DNA of 64,000 bases, taken from the NCBI GenBank assembly GCA_900474095.1, contig UCOA01000011.1:44035-108034 (forward strand). The letters run 5' to 3'. Under the pieces are notes generated by a model. The model was not told the DNA's origin and did no database searches. It saw only the letters and a program-made list of their open reading frames with translations. The DNA is from Hyphomicrobiales bacterium. Lineage in GTDB: Bacteria; Pseudomonadota; Alphaproteobacteria; Rhizobiales; Rhizobiaceae. This document shows, piece by piece, positions 56,665 to 64,000 of the stretch (positions within the stretch are counted from its first letter, which is position 1; every line of letters starts with the position of its first letter). The translations under genes and the position numbers were made by a program.

Positions 56665-59600
56665 TTCAGGCCGAGCCCCGGGCGATGAGCCAGGCGCATG
56701 GTCTCGGCTTGCCTCTGCGCCTCCACCGACCGTTCGTGGGCCGCCAGTTTCTGCACGGCGCGCATCGCCGGCCATGCCGCGTCGATCGCTGCGGCCTGAG
56801 CGGGATTCATGCCGGCTGTCACCTCACGGAAAGTTTGTCCGCTCGTGTCCTTTGCAGCGATACCGAGAAGGGCCCGATCGCTGAACCGTTCGGAAACGGC
56901 CTTCCCGAAGGCGTCGATCTCCGCCTTGGCCTCCAAGTCGCTCAGTGCAAAAACCAGGGCTGCCGGCAGATCGTTGCGGTCGATCGCGTCACGCACGCGT
57001 TCAAGGATGGCGCTAGCGGCTGGCGATAGCGCCGGGATGTCCGTCGCGACGCGCAGCCTGGTGGCGCGTTCCTCTGAATCATATCGCTGTTCGGCTTCGG
57101 CTCGCACCCGCAGATACCGTTCCATGTCTCGCATCAGGGCCGGCACGTTGACCTCCGCCTGACTTCGCGCCTGCCTGTCCGCCTTGCCGGCAAGCAGCCC
57201 GGTTTTGCCGCGGAGGGCTCCGAAGGTTTGCGGCCTTTCGCCAAGCGCCGACAGCGTGGTTTTCCGCGCCGCGGGATCGACGAGAACGGCATCGACATTG
57301 ACGGCCTTGAAGGCGGCTTCTGGATCCGCGAACACCAGGCGGAAGCGGGTGGAGACATCTTCCCAAATCTTCTTCAGACCGGGATCGGCGGCGAGCCTGT
57401 CTTCGATAGTATCGGACAATGATTTCGGGAACGTCGTGATGCCGGCGACCATGGGCAGTGCCTCCTTCGATGCCTGGCTGGAAGTGGCGGATGGTCGATC
57501 GAGCACACCGAGTTTCCTGCCGATGGCAAAAAGCCGGTTGCCGAGATCGATGAGCCTCGAGCTCTGCCGGACGGTCCAGGTCAGCTGGTCTGACAGAAGC
57601 GTGCGGGCGACACGGACGATGTGCAGACCGCGGTTTTCGGCATAGGCAAGGGCGGCGCGATAGAAGCGGCCTTGTTCGTAGTCGAGGGTGGTTTCCTTGG
57701 CGCGCCGCTGCGACAGGATCGGGACCAGTCCCCCCGCCTTGTCGAAGGAGCGACGGCCATAATAGAGCGCCACATCCTCGCGGTGACGGGTCAGCGCCAC
57801 ATAGGTGAGATGGCGATCGAGCGAGAGCGACGCCAGCACCTTGACGCGATCGACAGTGGCGCCCTGGCTTTTGTGCACGGTGGTGGCATAACCATGATCG
57901 ACACTGCGGTAGAACCGCTGATCAACGTCGACAAGACGGCGATGCTCGTCCTCACCCACGTGCGCGACAAACCGCGTTGGGGTCGCCTCAATGATCCGGG
58001 CAATCATGCCATTCTTGACGCCGAGCGATCCCTCGTTCTTCAGGAAGACGATCTGGTCGCCAGCGGCAAAACGGCGATCACCATCTTCGGTTCTGAACAG
58101 ATGTCCCGCGTCGACAATGCCGCGTTCGACCAGTCTTGCCCGGGCCATTTCGTTGAGCATCCGCACGTCGCGGCGCAGATGGGCGAGGATCAGCATCGTC
58201 TTGCCCGGATCGTAATCGCGGTTCCAGGCATCGATCAGATTGCTAACGGCCTGGGCTTTCAGGTCGGAGCCAAAAACCCTACCGTTCTGGCGATAGGCGG
58301 AGAGGGCTTCCGCCACCCTGCCCCGCGCCAGGTCGAGCGAGGCACCGCGCATCCATGGCTGCCGCTGACGATAGATCGTCTCCAATTCGGCATAGCCGAT
58401 GCGCTCGGAAACGGCTCGGAAGGCAGCACCGGCTTCAATCGGCTGCAACTGCTCAGGATCGCCAACCAGGACGATCTTGGCGCCGGTGCTCGTCGCTATC
58501 TCGAGGAGCGATGCCAGCTGCCGCGACGACACCATGCCAGCCTCGTCGAGAACAATCACCGTCCTGTCATCAAGCCGGTCTTTGCCTTTCTGCCAGCGCA
58601 ATTCCCAGGATGACAGCGTGCGCGAGGCAATGCCGGCTTCCTTCTCCAGGCCCTCGGCCGCCTTGCCGGCCAGCGCGCCGCCAACGACCCGATAGCCGGC
58701 CGCTTCCCAGGCTTCGCGCGCCGCCTTCAACATGGTCGTCTTGCCGGCGCCGGCGCGGCCGACGATCGCCGCGATCCGCCCGTCTGCAACCACATGCTCG
58801 ATGGCCGTCTTTTGCTCTTCGGAGAGTTTTGAATGACGAGAAAAGACCGTAGCAAGGAGCGGATATTTTACCTCGAAGGTGTTGCGTTCCGACAGCCAGA
58901 CGGCGCGCCGGGCCATTTCCGCCTCGAGCTTGATCAGTTCGCGCGTCGTGTACTTTGACGGCAATCTGGAGCCCGTCGAAAAATCAATGCGCTCGGCGTC
59001 CAGCCGCACGACTTGGGGACTTTGCAGAATGCGCGCCATCAACTGCTGGAAGGTACGGGCGTCGTCGAGAAAACGGTGCAGCACCTTGGCGATGTCTCGC
59101 TCTGAGAAGACAGACATTTCTCTGGACACGAGGTCGAGGACGACGTCCGGGCGATCGACAATACTGCGTGCATTCTCGGCCCGGGTTTCTTCATGGATCC
59201 GCAGCCGATCGAGTTCGGGGTCCCTGCCCTCGCTTTTAGCTTGACGCGCAACGGCCTTCGCGGCAACGCCGATATGAATTGTCGGAACGATGGCGATACC
59301 CCGCTCGGCATAAGATCGCCCATCGACCCGAATGTCTAAACCGGCAAGGGCAAGATGCCGGTTCTGGCACTCGTACCAGTACTGGCGTTGTTCGATCAGC
59401 TCGCTCTTCTCGCCCGACCAGAGCTTATAGACGATCTTGCCCGCCGGATTGCGAAGAGGCTGACCATCCTCGCCGATCACGGCTACCTTCTTCGGGCCAA
59501 ACCCTTCCTCCGTTAGCGGGCGCAACGTCGTCATCAGATGGACATGCGGATTGCCCGGTTCGTCGTGATAGACCCAGTCGGCAACCTGTCCCCGCGCCAG

Positions 59601-59969
59601 GATCTGATCGGTGACAAAGTCGCGCAACAAACCAATGTTCTGCTCAGCAGAAAGTTCGATCGGAAGGGCGATGATGAACTCGCGGGAGAACTGGGCATCG
59701 GCGCGTTTTTCGAATTGCTCGACCCTGTTCCAGAAGGCTTCGACCGCAGCAGATACCGAGCGATCGGCGATCAGCGTTCGAATCCAGGCCGGCGCATTGG
59801 GCGGGAGCAGGAACTCCTCGTGGATCAGGCCGTGCTTATTCGAATAGTCGACGACGCGCGCCTCACCTTCGTGCTCCATCCTGGCGCAGTGGCGATAGGC
59901 AGCCGACAGCACGGCGCTGCGACCCTCGCCGCGGCTGATGATCTGGGCTGTGAAGTGCGTGATCGCCAA
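56661..59969 (-). CDS. traA: Conjugative relaxase/helicase TraA
   Basis: A 1102-residue relaxase-helicase of the Ti/rhizobial MOBQ type. The N-terminal MobA/MobL relaxase starts LAITHFTAQIISRGEGRSA and carries the HVH metal motif near residue 142 (GNPHVHLMTT). The helicase part has Walker A GRAGAGKTT (about 404-412) and Walker B VIVLDEAGMV (about 471-480). I use the TTG at 59969 as start because homologues begin MAITHF and GGAG lies upstream. The ATG at 60131 would place oriT inside the gene. TraA nicks at oriT and unwinds the transferred strand. Confidence 0.92.
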   Translation of the reverse strand: MAITHFTAQIISRGEGRSAVLSAAYRHCARMEHEGEARVVDYSNKHGLIHEEFLLPPNAPAWIRTLIADRSVSAAVEAFWNRVEQFEKRADAQFSREFIIALPIELSAEQNIGLLRDFVTDQILARGQVADWVYHDEPGNPHVHLMTTLRPLTEEGFGPKKVAVIGEDGQPLRNPAGKIVYKLWSGEKSELIEQRQYWYECQNRHLALAGLDIRVDGRSYAERGIAIVPTIHIGVAAKAVARQAKSEGRDPELDRLRIHEETRAENARSIVDRPDVVLDLVSREMSVFSERDIAKVLHRFLDDARTFQQLMARILQSPQVVRLDAERIDFSTGSRLPSKYTTRELIKLEAEMARRAVWLSERNTFEVKYPLLATVFSRHSKLSEEQKTAIEHVVADGRIAAIVGRAGAGKTTMLKAAREAWEAAGYRVVGGALAGKAAEGLEKEAGIASRTLSSWELRWQKGKDRLDDRTVIVLDEAGMVSSRQLASLLEIATSTGAKIVLVGDPEQLQPIEAGAAFRAVSERIGYAELETIYRQRQPWMRGASLDLARGRVAEALSAYRQNGRVFGSDLKAQAVSNLIDAWNRDYDPGKTMLILAHLRRDVRMLNEMARARLVERGIVDAGHLFRTEDGDRRFAAGDQIVFLKNEGSLGVKNGMIARIIEATPTRFVAHVGEDEHRRLVDVDQRFYRSVDHGYATTVHKSQGATVDRVKVLASLSLDRHLTYVALTRHREDVALYYGRRSFDKAGGLVPILSQRRAKETTLDYEQGRFYRAALAYAENRGLHIVRVARTLLSDQLTWTVRQSSRLIDLGNRLFAIGRKLGVLDRPSATSSQASKEALPMVAGITTFPKSLSDTIEDRLAADPGLKKIWEDVSTRFRLVFADPEAAFKAVNVDAVLVDPAARKTTLSALGERPQTFGALRGKTGLLAGKADRQARSQAEVNVPALMRDMERYLRVRAEAEQRYDSEERATRLRVATDIPALSPAASAILERVRDAIDRNDLPAALVFALSDLEAKAEIDAFGKAVSERFSDRALLGIAAKDTSGQTFREVTAGMNPAQAAAIDAAWPAMRAVQKLAAHERSVEAQRQAETMRLAHRPGLGLK

Positions 59970-60044
59970 GCTGGCCGTCTCCTGGACAAGATTTCGAACC
60001 CTGTGTTCGTTCGGGAGCGGAGGCCCAAACCGGGGCCGAGAGCC

Positions 60045-60080
60045 AGGCGTCGCATCGCGACGTATAACTGCGCCCTTGGA
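60045..60080. other. oriT: Origin of transfer (oriT) core
   Basis: Between divergent traA and traC, an inverted repeat CGTCGC-ATC-GCGACG (60048-60062) is followed by TATAACTGCGCCCTTGG (60063-60079). This matches the oriT/nic region of Ti and rhizobial plasmids, where TraA nicks near the GCGCCCTTG element. The position between the two tra arms is the conserved one. Confidence 0.9.
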
Positions 60081-60220
60081 TCCGCTCCTTCGGAACGGCG
60101 GGATCATCTCCAGGACCGTTGGCTTCGCCAACTGGCATTTCTACCAGTAGAATTCAGGTCCCATCCGGGAGAGTCTTGGTCCGTCGCATCGCGGAAAAGA
60201 CCAAAAAAGGATCATCCGGA

Positions 60221-60481
60221 ATGAAGAAGCCTTCCTCGAAAATAAGGGAAGAAATCACCAGGCTTCATGAACAATTGAAGTTAGCTGAATCGCGGGACGC
60301 CGAAAGGATCGGCCGCATCGCCCTGAAGACTGGCCTTGGCGATCTGGAGATCGAAGAGAGCGAGCTTCAAACTGCGTTCGAAGAACTCGCCGCGCGATTT
60401 CGTAAGGGTGCGTTTCAGAAACCGAAGTCGATGGCGCCGGTCTCGGCTGGTGGGTCTTCGGGCCAGAGTGGCGAGGGCTGA
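60221..60481 (+). CDS. traC: Conjugal transfer protein TraC
   Basis: An 86-residue basic protein, [12 protein letters not shown] onward, with an acidic middle ([11 protein letters not shown]) and the Ser/Gly-rich tail of TraC. In Ti plasmids TraC assists relaxosome formation at oriT. ATG 60221 is chosen over the upstream frame because it matches homologues. It is followed by traD 4 bp later. Confidence 0.88.
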   Translation: MKKPSSKIREEITRLHEQLKLAESRDAERIGRIALKTGLGDLEIEESELQTAFEELAARFRKGAFQKPKSMAPVSAGGSSGQSGEG

Positions 60482-60485
60482 GCGC

Positions 60486-60701
60486 ATGGTCCGTGCATCG
60501 ATAGCCGACGCCCGTAAAAAGGACACTCGGGAGAAAATCGAACTTGGCGGCCTCATCGTCAAAGCCGGTCTACGCTACGAGAAGCGCGCTCTCCTGCTCG
60601 GCCTGCTGATTGATGCGGGAAGCCGTATAAAAGGCGACGAAATTGAGCGGCGGAGGCTGACGGCGATTGGCACGGAGGCGTTCGGCAATGACCCCGCATA
60701 G
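60486..60701 (+). CDS. traD: Conjugal transfer protein TraD
   Basis: A 71-residue protein ([17 protein letters not shown] then LLGLLID), characteristic of TraD of Ti and rhizobial plasmids. It is too short to carry an enzymatic domain and acts as an accessory of the transfer machinery. It overlaps traG by 14 bp. Confidence 0.9.
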   Translation: MVRASIADARKKDTREKIELGGLIVKAGLRYEKRALLLGLLIDAGSRIKGDEIERRRLTAIGTEAFGNDPA

Positions 60702-62649
60702 AGCCGTATTGTTTCTAGCGCCGATCATATCGACCGTTGGCATCTGTGTCGCACTGACCGGCCATGAGGTCTGGATCGCCGACTTCGGAAAGACTGCGGC
60801 TGCAAGGCTATTTCTTGGCAGAGTTGGGATTGGCCTGCCCTATGTCGCTGCTGGTGCTGCTGCTGTGATCTTCCTGTTTTCCGCCGCGGGCGCCGTCCTT
60901 ATCCGCACAGTCGCGCTTGGCGTTGTGACAGGAACGGGGATGGTCGTCACGATTACAATCGCCTGCGAGCTCATTCGCCTTTCAAGACTCTCAGGCCACA
61001 TTGTACCAGGTGAATCGGTTTGGAACTATCTCGATCCGGCCACATCCGTTGGAACGGCAATCGTCACGCTGTCCGGTCTATTTGGAATACGGGTCGCCCA
61101 GAAAGGCAATGCCGCCTTTGCATCGGCAACACCGAGACGAATCAAAGGGAAGCGCGCTGTTCATGGCGATTCCGATTGGATGACGTCAGCCGGTGCCGCA
61201 CGCGTCTTTCCAGCAACGGGTGGCATCGTCGTGGGAGAGGCTTACAGAGTCGATCGGGACAGTGTTTCGACGGTCGCCTTCCGAGCCGACGACACAACAA
61301 CCTGGGGTGCTGGAGGACGGGTGCCGTTACTCTGCTTCAACGGTTCGTTCGGCTCATCACATGGCATGGTGTTCGCCGGATCGGGCGGCTACAAGACGAC
61401 GTCGGTCACGATCCCGACGGCGCTGAAATGGGGCGGCACCCTTGTCGCGCTCGATCCATCTAACGAGGTGGCTCCAATGGTGATGAAACATCGCATGAGC
61501 GCCGGACGCGAGGTTCATGTCCTCGATCCCAAGTCGCCGAACGTTGGTTTCAACGCTCTTGATTGGATCGGACGATTTGGTGGAACGAAGGAAGAAGATA
61601 TCGCAGCGGTGGCATCATGGATCGTCAGCGACAGCCCGCGCCAGAACGCCGTGCGGGATGACTTTTTCCGCGCTTCGTCACTTCAGCTTCTGACCGCCAT
61701 CATCGCCGATGTCTGCTTGTCTGGAAACACGGAAGCAGAGAACCAGACCCTGCGTCAGGTTCGCGCCAATCTTTCCGAACCTGAGCCGAAGCTCCGCGCC
61801 CGGCTACAGGATATTTACGATGGGTCGAAATCGACATTCGTGAAGGAAAACGTCGCGCCATTTATCAACATGACGCCGGAGACATTCTCAGGCGTCTATG
61901 CAAACGCAGCAAAGGAAACACACTGGTTGTCCTACCCGAACTACGCCGCACTGGTGTCCGGTTCCAGCTTCAACACCGACGATCTGGCGGACGGCATTGT
62001 CGATGTCTTTATCAATCTGGATTTGAAGACGTTGGAAAATCACGCCGGGATCGCGCGGGTCATTATCGGCTCTTTCCTAAACGCGATCTACAATCGAAAC
62101 GGCGACATCAGCGGACGCGCGCTGTTCCTGCTGGACGAGGTCGCAAGGCTCGGTTATCTGCGTATTCTCGAGACCGCCCGCGATGCCGGCCGAAAGTACG
62201 GGATCACGCTGACCATGCTCTATCAATCAATCGGCCAGATGCGTGAAGCGTACGGCGGCCGAGACGCCACGTCGAAATGGTTCGAAAGCGCATCCTGGAT
62301 CTCGTTCGCAGCGGTCAACGACCCGGAGACCGCGGATTACATTTCGAAGAGAAGCGGCATGACGACCGTCGAGGTCGATCAAATGTCCAGAAGCTCGAAA
62401 ATGTCGGGATCGTCCCGGACCCGTTCCAAGCAGTTGTCGGCCAGACCGCTTATTCAACCACATGAAGTGCTGCGCATGCGCACGGATGAACAGATCGTCT
62501 TCACCGCTGGTCATCCACCGCTCCGATGTGGGCGAGCGATCTGGTTCAGACGAAAAGAAATGATCGCTTCCGTAGTTGAAAACCGTTTTCACACAACGGC
62601 AAGAGACACTGTGGTGCCTGGCAAAACAGTTGGGCTTGGCGAGGATTGA
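60688..62649 (+). CDS. traG: Conjugative coupling protein TraG
   Basis: A 653-residue VirD4/TraG-type coupling ATPase. N-terminal membrane spans occupy the first 135 residues, Walker [10 protein letters not shown] is at 231-239 (glycine-rich, with Y before K) and Walker B is [11 protein letters not shown]. It joins the relaxosome to the type IV secretion channel. ATG 60688 has GGAGG 8 bases upstream and overlaps traD. The matching mating-pair-formation genes are not in this window. Confidence 0.93.
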   Translation: MTPHRAVLFLAPIISTVGICVALTGHEVWIADFGKTAAARLFLGRVGIGLPYVAAGAAAVIFLFSAAGAVLIRTVALGVVTGTGMVVTITIACELIRLSRLSGHIVPGESVWNYLDPATSVGTAIVTLSGLFGIRVAQKGNAAFASATPRRIKGKRAVHGDSDWMTSAGAARVFPATGGIVVGEAYRVDRDSVSTVAFRADDTTTWGAGGRVPLLCFNGSFGSSHGMVFAGSGGYKTTSVTIPTALKWGGTLVALDPSNEVAPMVMKHRMSAGREVHVLDPKSPNVGFNALDWIGRFGGTKEEDIAAVASWIVSDSPRQNAVRDDFFRASSLQLLTAIIADVCLSGNTEAENQTLRQVRANLSEPEPKLRARLQDIYDGSKSTFVKENVAPFINMTPETFSGVYANAAKETHWLSYPNYAALVSGSSFNTDDLADGIVDVFINLDLKTLENHAGIARVIIGSFLNAIYNRNGDISGRALFLLDEVARLGYLRILETARDAGRKYGITLTMLYQSIGQMREAYGGRDATSKWFESASWISFAAVNDPETADYISKRSGMTTVEVDQMSRSSKMSGSSRTRSKQLSARPLIQPHEVLRMRTDEQIVFTAGHPPLRCGRAIWFRRKEMIASVVENRFHTTARDTVVPGKTVGLGED

Positions 62650-62655
62650 GAGAAA

Positions 62656-63105
62656 ATGAGTTTAAGAATTCGATCCGTCCTCACGGTGATATCCGTGTTT
62701 GCTGCGTGCCTAAGTCCCACACCGACGCTCTTTGCCAAACAACCGAACGGCGTCGCTTCTGGCTCATTCTCGATTTGCAGAAATGGGCCGCGGATCAACT
62801 GCGTAATCGACGGAGATACGTTTTGGTTCCAGGGCGAAAAAATCAGGATCGCCGACATCGACACTCCGGAATTGAGCCCGCCGAGATGCAGGCGCGAACG
62901 AGAGCTCGGGCTTGCGGCAAAGCAACGTCTCCTCGATCTGCTTAACCAGGGATCGTTCTCAGTGGCATCTGGGGTCAGAGACGAGGATCGCTATGGCCGC
63001 AAGCTTAGAAATGTCTACCGGGAAGGAACGTCGTTTGGCGACATGCTCGTCGCCGAGGGTCTTGCACGGCGGTGGGACGGATCGCGGCGAAGCTGGTGCG
63101 AATGA
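62656..63105 (+). CDS. Secreted thermonuclease-like protein
   Basis: A 149-residue SNase-fold protein with a signal peptide (hydrophobic about 8-25). The staphylococcal-nuclease pattern is present: VIDGDTFWF, IRIADIDTPE and DRYGR. It follows traG by 6 bp. Small nucleases of this type often lie beside traG on rhizobial plasmids; their role in transfer is unknown. Confidence 0.85.
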   Translation: MSLRIRSVLTVISVFAACLSPTPTLFAKQPNGVASGSFSICRNGPRINCVIDGDTFWFQGEKIRIADIDTPELSPPRCRRERELGLAAKQRLLDLLNQGSFSVASGVRDEDRYGRKLRNVYREGTSFGDMLVAEGLARRWDGSRRSWCE

Positions 63106-63193
63106 TGCCTCCATCACGCACATGAATCGATGCTGTCGGTTCGATTCAAAACTCTCATTGGACGCCGCGATCTGAAAGCGCGATTCTGCGTGG

Positions 63194-63505
63194 ATGATCG
63201 TTCAGCCCTACCACCTCTATGTCGAGCGTATCGAGCCAGATAAGAATATGGCACGGTTCTATGCGCTCGCCGTCCAGCCGACATTGTTTGGAGAAGTGTC
63301 CCTGGTGCGCAGGTGGGGAAGGATCGGAACACACGGCCAGCAGAAGGTGCATGTCTTCAATGAAGAGAAGCACGCCGTCGGTCTGTTCCTCGAACTTCTC
63401 CGAGAAAAGCGAAAACGAGGCTATAGACCAAAACCAGCTGTGGAAATCCGCAAAATCCGGCATTCGTCATCGCAGCGCGTCAATGACAAAGCCCTCGCAA
63501 GCTGA
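63194..63505 (+). CDS. WGR-domain protein
   Basis: A 103-residue protein consisting of a WGR domain: FYALAVQPTLFGEVSLVRRWGRIGTHGQ with the Trp-Gly-Arg motif. WGR domains occur in PARP-like and plasmid proteins and are thought to bind nucleic acids. The ribosome site is weak. It lies between the nuclease-like gene and the HU gene on the same strand. Confidence 0.8.
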   Translation: MIVQPYHLYVERIEPDKNMARFYALAVQPTLFGEVSLVRRWGRIGTHGQQKVHVFNEEKHAVGLFLELLREKRKRGYRPKPAVEIRKIRHSSSQRVNDKALAS

Positions 63506-63543
63506 CACGGATTCCGTCTTCTTAATTGATGCGAGGGGATACT

Positions 63544-63822
63544 ATGACCACCACCAATGAAATTGCCGACAAGATTGCAGCCGACAACAGCCTGACGAAA
63601 ATCCAGGCTAAGGGCATCGTCGAGGCCGTCTTCAAGGCGATCGCCGATGCTGCGAGCTCCGACGCTGAAACGTCCATCCCCGGCTTCGGAAAATTCAAGG
63701 TCAAGGCGTCGCCCGAACGCGAAGGCCGTAACCCGTCCACCGGCGAAAAGATGACGGTCACTGCTTCGAAGAAGCTGACCTTTGCGCCTGCCAAGGCGCT
63801 CAAGGATGCATTGAACAAGTGA
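63544..63822 (+). CDS. HU-family DNA-binding protein
   Basis: A 92-residue HU/IHF-like protein. It has the helical N-terminal half (MTTTNEIADKIAADNSLTKIQAKGIVEAVFKAI), IPGFGKFKV and the arm GRNPSTGEKMTVTASKKLTF. ATG 63544 is preceded by GAGGGG. It bends and packages DNA and may support replication or transfer of the plasmid. A strong terminator follows at 63835. Confidence 0.93.
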   Translation: MTTTNEIADKIAADNSLTKIQAKGIVEAVFKAIADAASSDAETSIPGFGKFKVKASPEREGRNPSTGEKMTVTASKKLTFAPAKALKDALNK

Positions 63823-63834
63823 TTCCTAGACCGG

Positions 63835-63864
63835 GGAGAGCCCCGCCTTTCGGCGAGGCTCTCC
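63835..63864 (+). terminator. Rho-independent-like terminator after HU gene
   Basis: An inverted repeat GGAGAGCC and GGCTCTCC with inner CGCC/GGCG around a TTTC loop lies just past the HU stop. Only a short T stretch follows. It could act for both the HU gene and the converging DUF736 gene. Confidence 0.65.
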
Positions 63865-63870
63865 TTGCGG

Positions 63871-64000
63871 TCAGTCCCGGTTGGGCCGGGACCAGATGAG
63901 GGAGAGACCTTCCTCGCCTTCAGCCTCGATCAGGGTTGCGTAAATTGGTGCAGGGAAGCTCGGGTCGTCGAGCTTGACCGAGAGGTAGTCGCGGCCTTCG
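63871..64000 (-). CDS. DUF736-family protein, C-terminal fragment
   Basis: The minus-strand frame enters from the right edge and stops at 63871-63873. Its residues [21 protein letters not shown] and SLIWSRP match the C-terminus of DUF736 proteins, small proteins common on rhizobial and other alphaproteobacterial plasmids. The function is unknown. It converges on the HU gene. Confidence 0.75.
   Translation of the reverse strand, partial: EGRDYLSVKLDDPSFPAPIYATLIEAEGEEGLSLIWSRPNRD

Noticed and set aside
57621..58613. A 330-codon plus-strand frame antisense to traA
   Set aside because: Shadow frame over the TraA helicase domain.

Overview
The window looks like part of a large conjugative plasmid (or a chromid) from an alphaproteobacterium of the Rhizobium/Agrobacterium/Sinorhizobium group. 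The evidence is the right-hand 10 kb, which holds a rhizobial-type DNA-transfer locus: traA, traF, traB and traH on the minus strand, traC, traD and traG on the plus strand, and an oriT-like sequence between the two arms. The rest is catabolic and transport cargo typical of rhizobial accessory replicons. I saw no rRNA, tRNA, CRISPR array or intact insertion sequence.

Region 1 (about 1-14.4 kb) looks like a sugar or sugar-acid module. A minus-strand operon encodes an SDR dehydrogenase, a fused ABC ATPase-permease, a second permease, a periplasmic sugar-binding protein, an SMP-30 type lactonase and a LysR regulator. A plus-strand group encodes an aldehyde dehydrogenase and the TctB/TctA membrane pair of a tripartite tricarboxylate transporter. 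The C-terminus of a probable TctC protein lies at the left edge. Two LysR paralogues bracket the operon. The same palindrome (ATAmC-N5-GTTAT, m = A or C) occurs before the SDR operon, before the aldehyde dehydrogenase, and before a small YCII-domain gene, which suggests one small regulon.

Region 2 (about 14.7-46 kb) is a large amine or amino-acid catabolic island. It contains a D-amino-acid-dehydrogenase-like flavoenzyme behind a tandem glycine riboswitch, methylmalonyl-CoA epimerase, two class III aminotransferases, an amidase, a Rieske oxygenase and its ferredoxin reductase, several alcohol and aldehyde dehydrogenases, a tartrate/isopropylmalate-type dehydrogenase, a polyamine-type ABC transporter, two arginase-family ureohydrolases, an enoyl-CoA hydratase, an acyl-CoA synthetase and an M20 amidohydrolase of the N-carbamoyl type. 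Together these suggest uptake of a cationic guanidino or amine compound, removal of its nitrogen, and oxidation of the carbon skeleton to acyl-CoA. The substrate is unknown.

Region 3 (46.5-54.2 kb) is a tightly overlapping pccB-GNAT-pccA-mcm operon (propionyl-CoA to succinyl-CoA) with a divergent ScfR/PccR-type regulator. The epimerase that completes this pathway lies 30 kb away in region 2. Region 4 (54.3-64 kb) is the transfer locus, followed by a secreted nuclease-like protein, a WGR-domain protein, an HU-like protein and a partial DUF736 gene.
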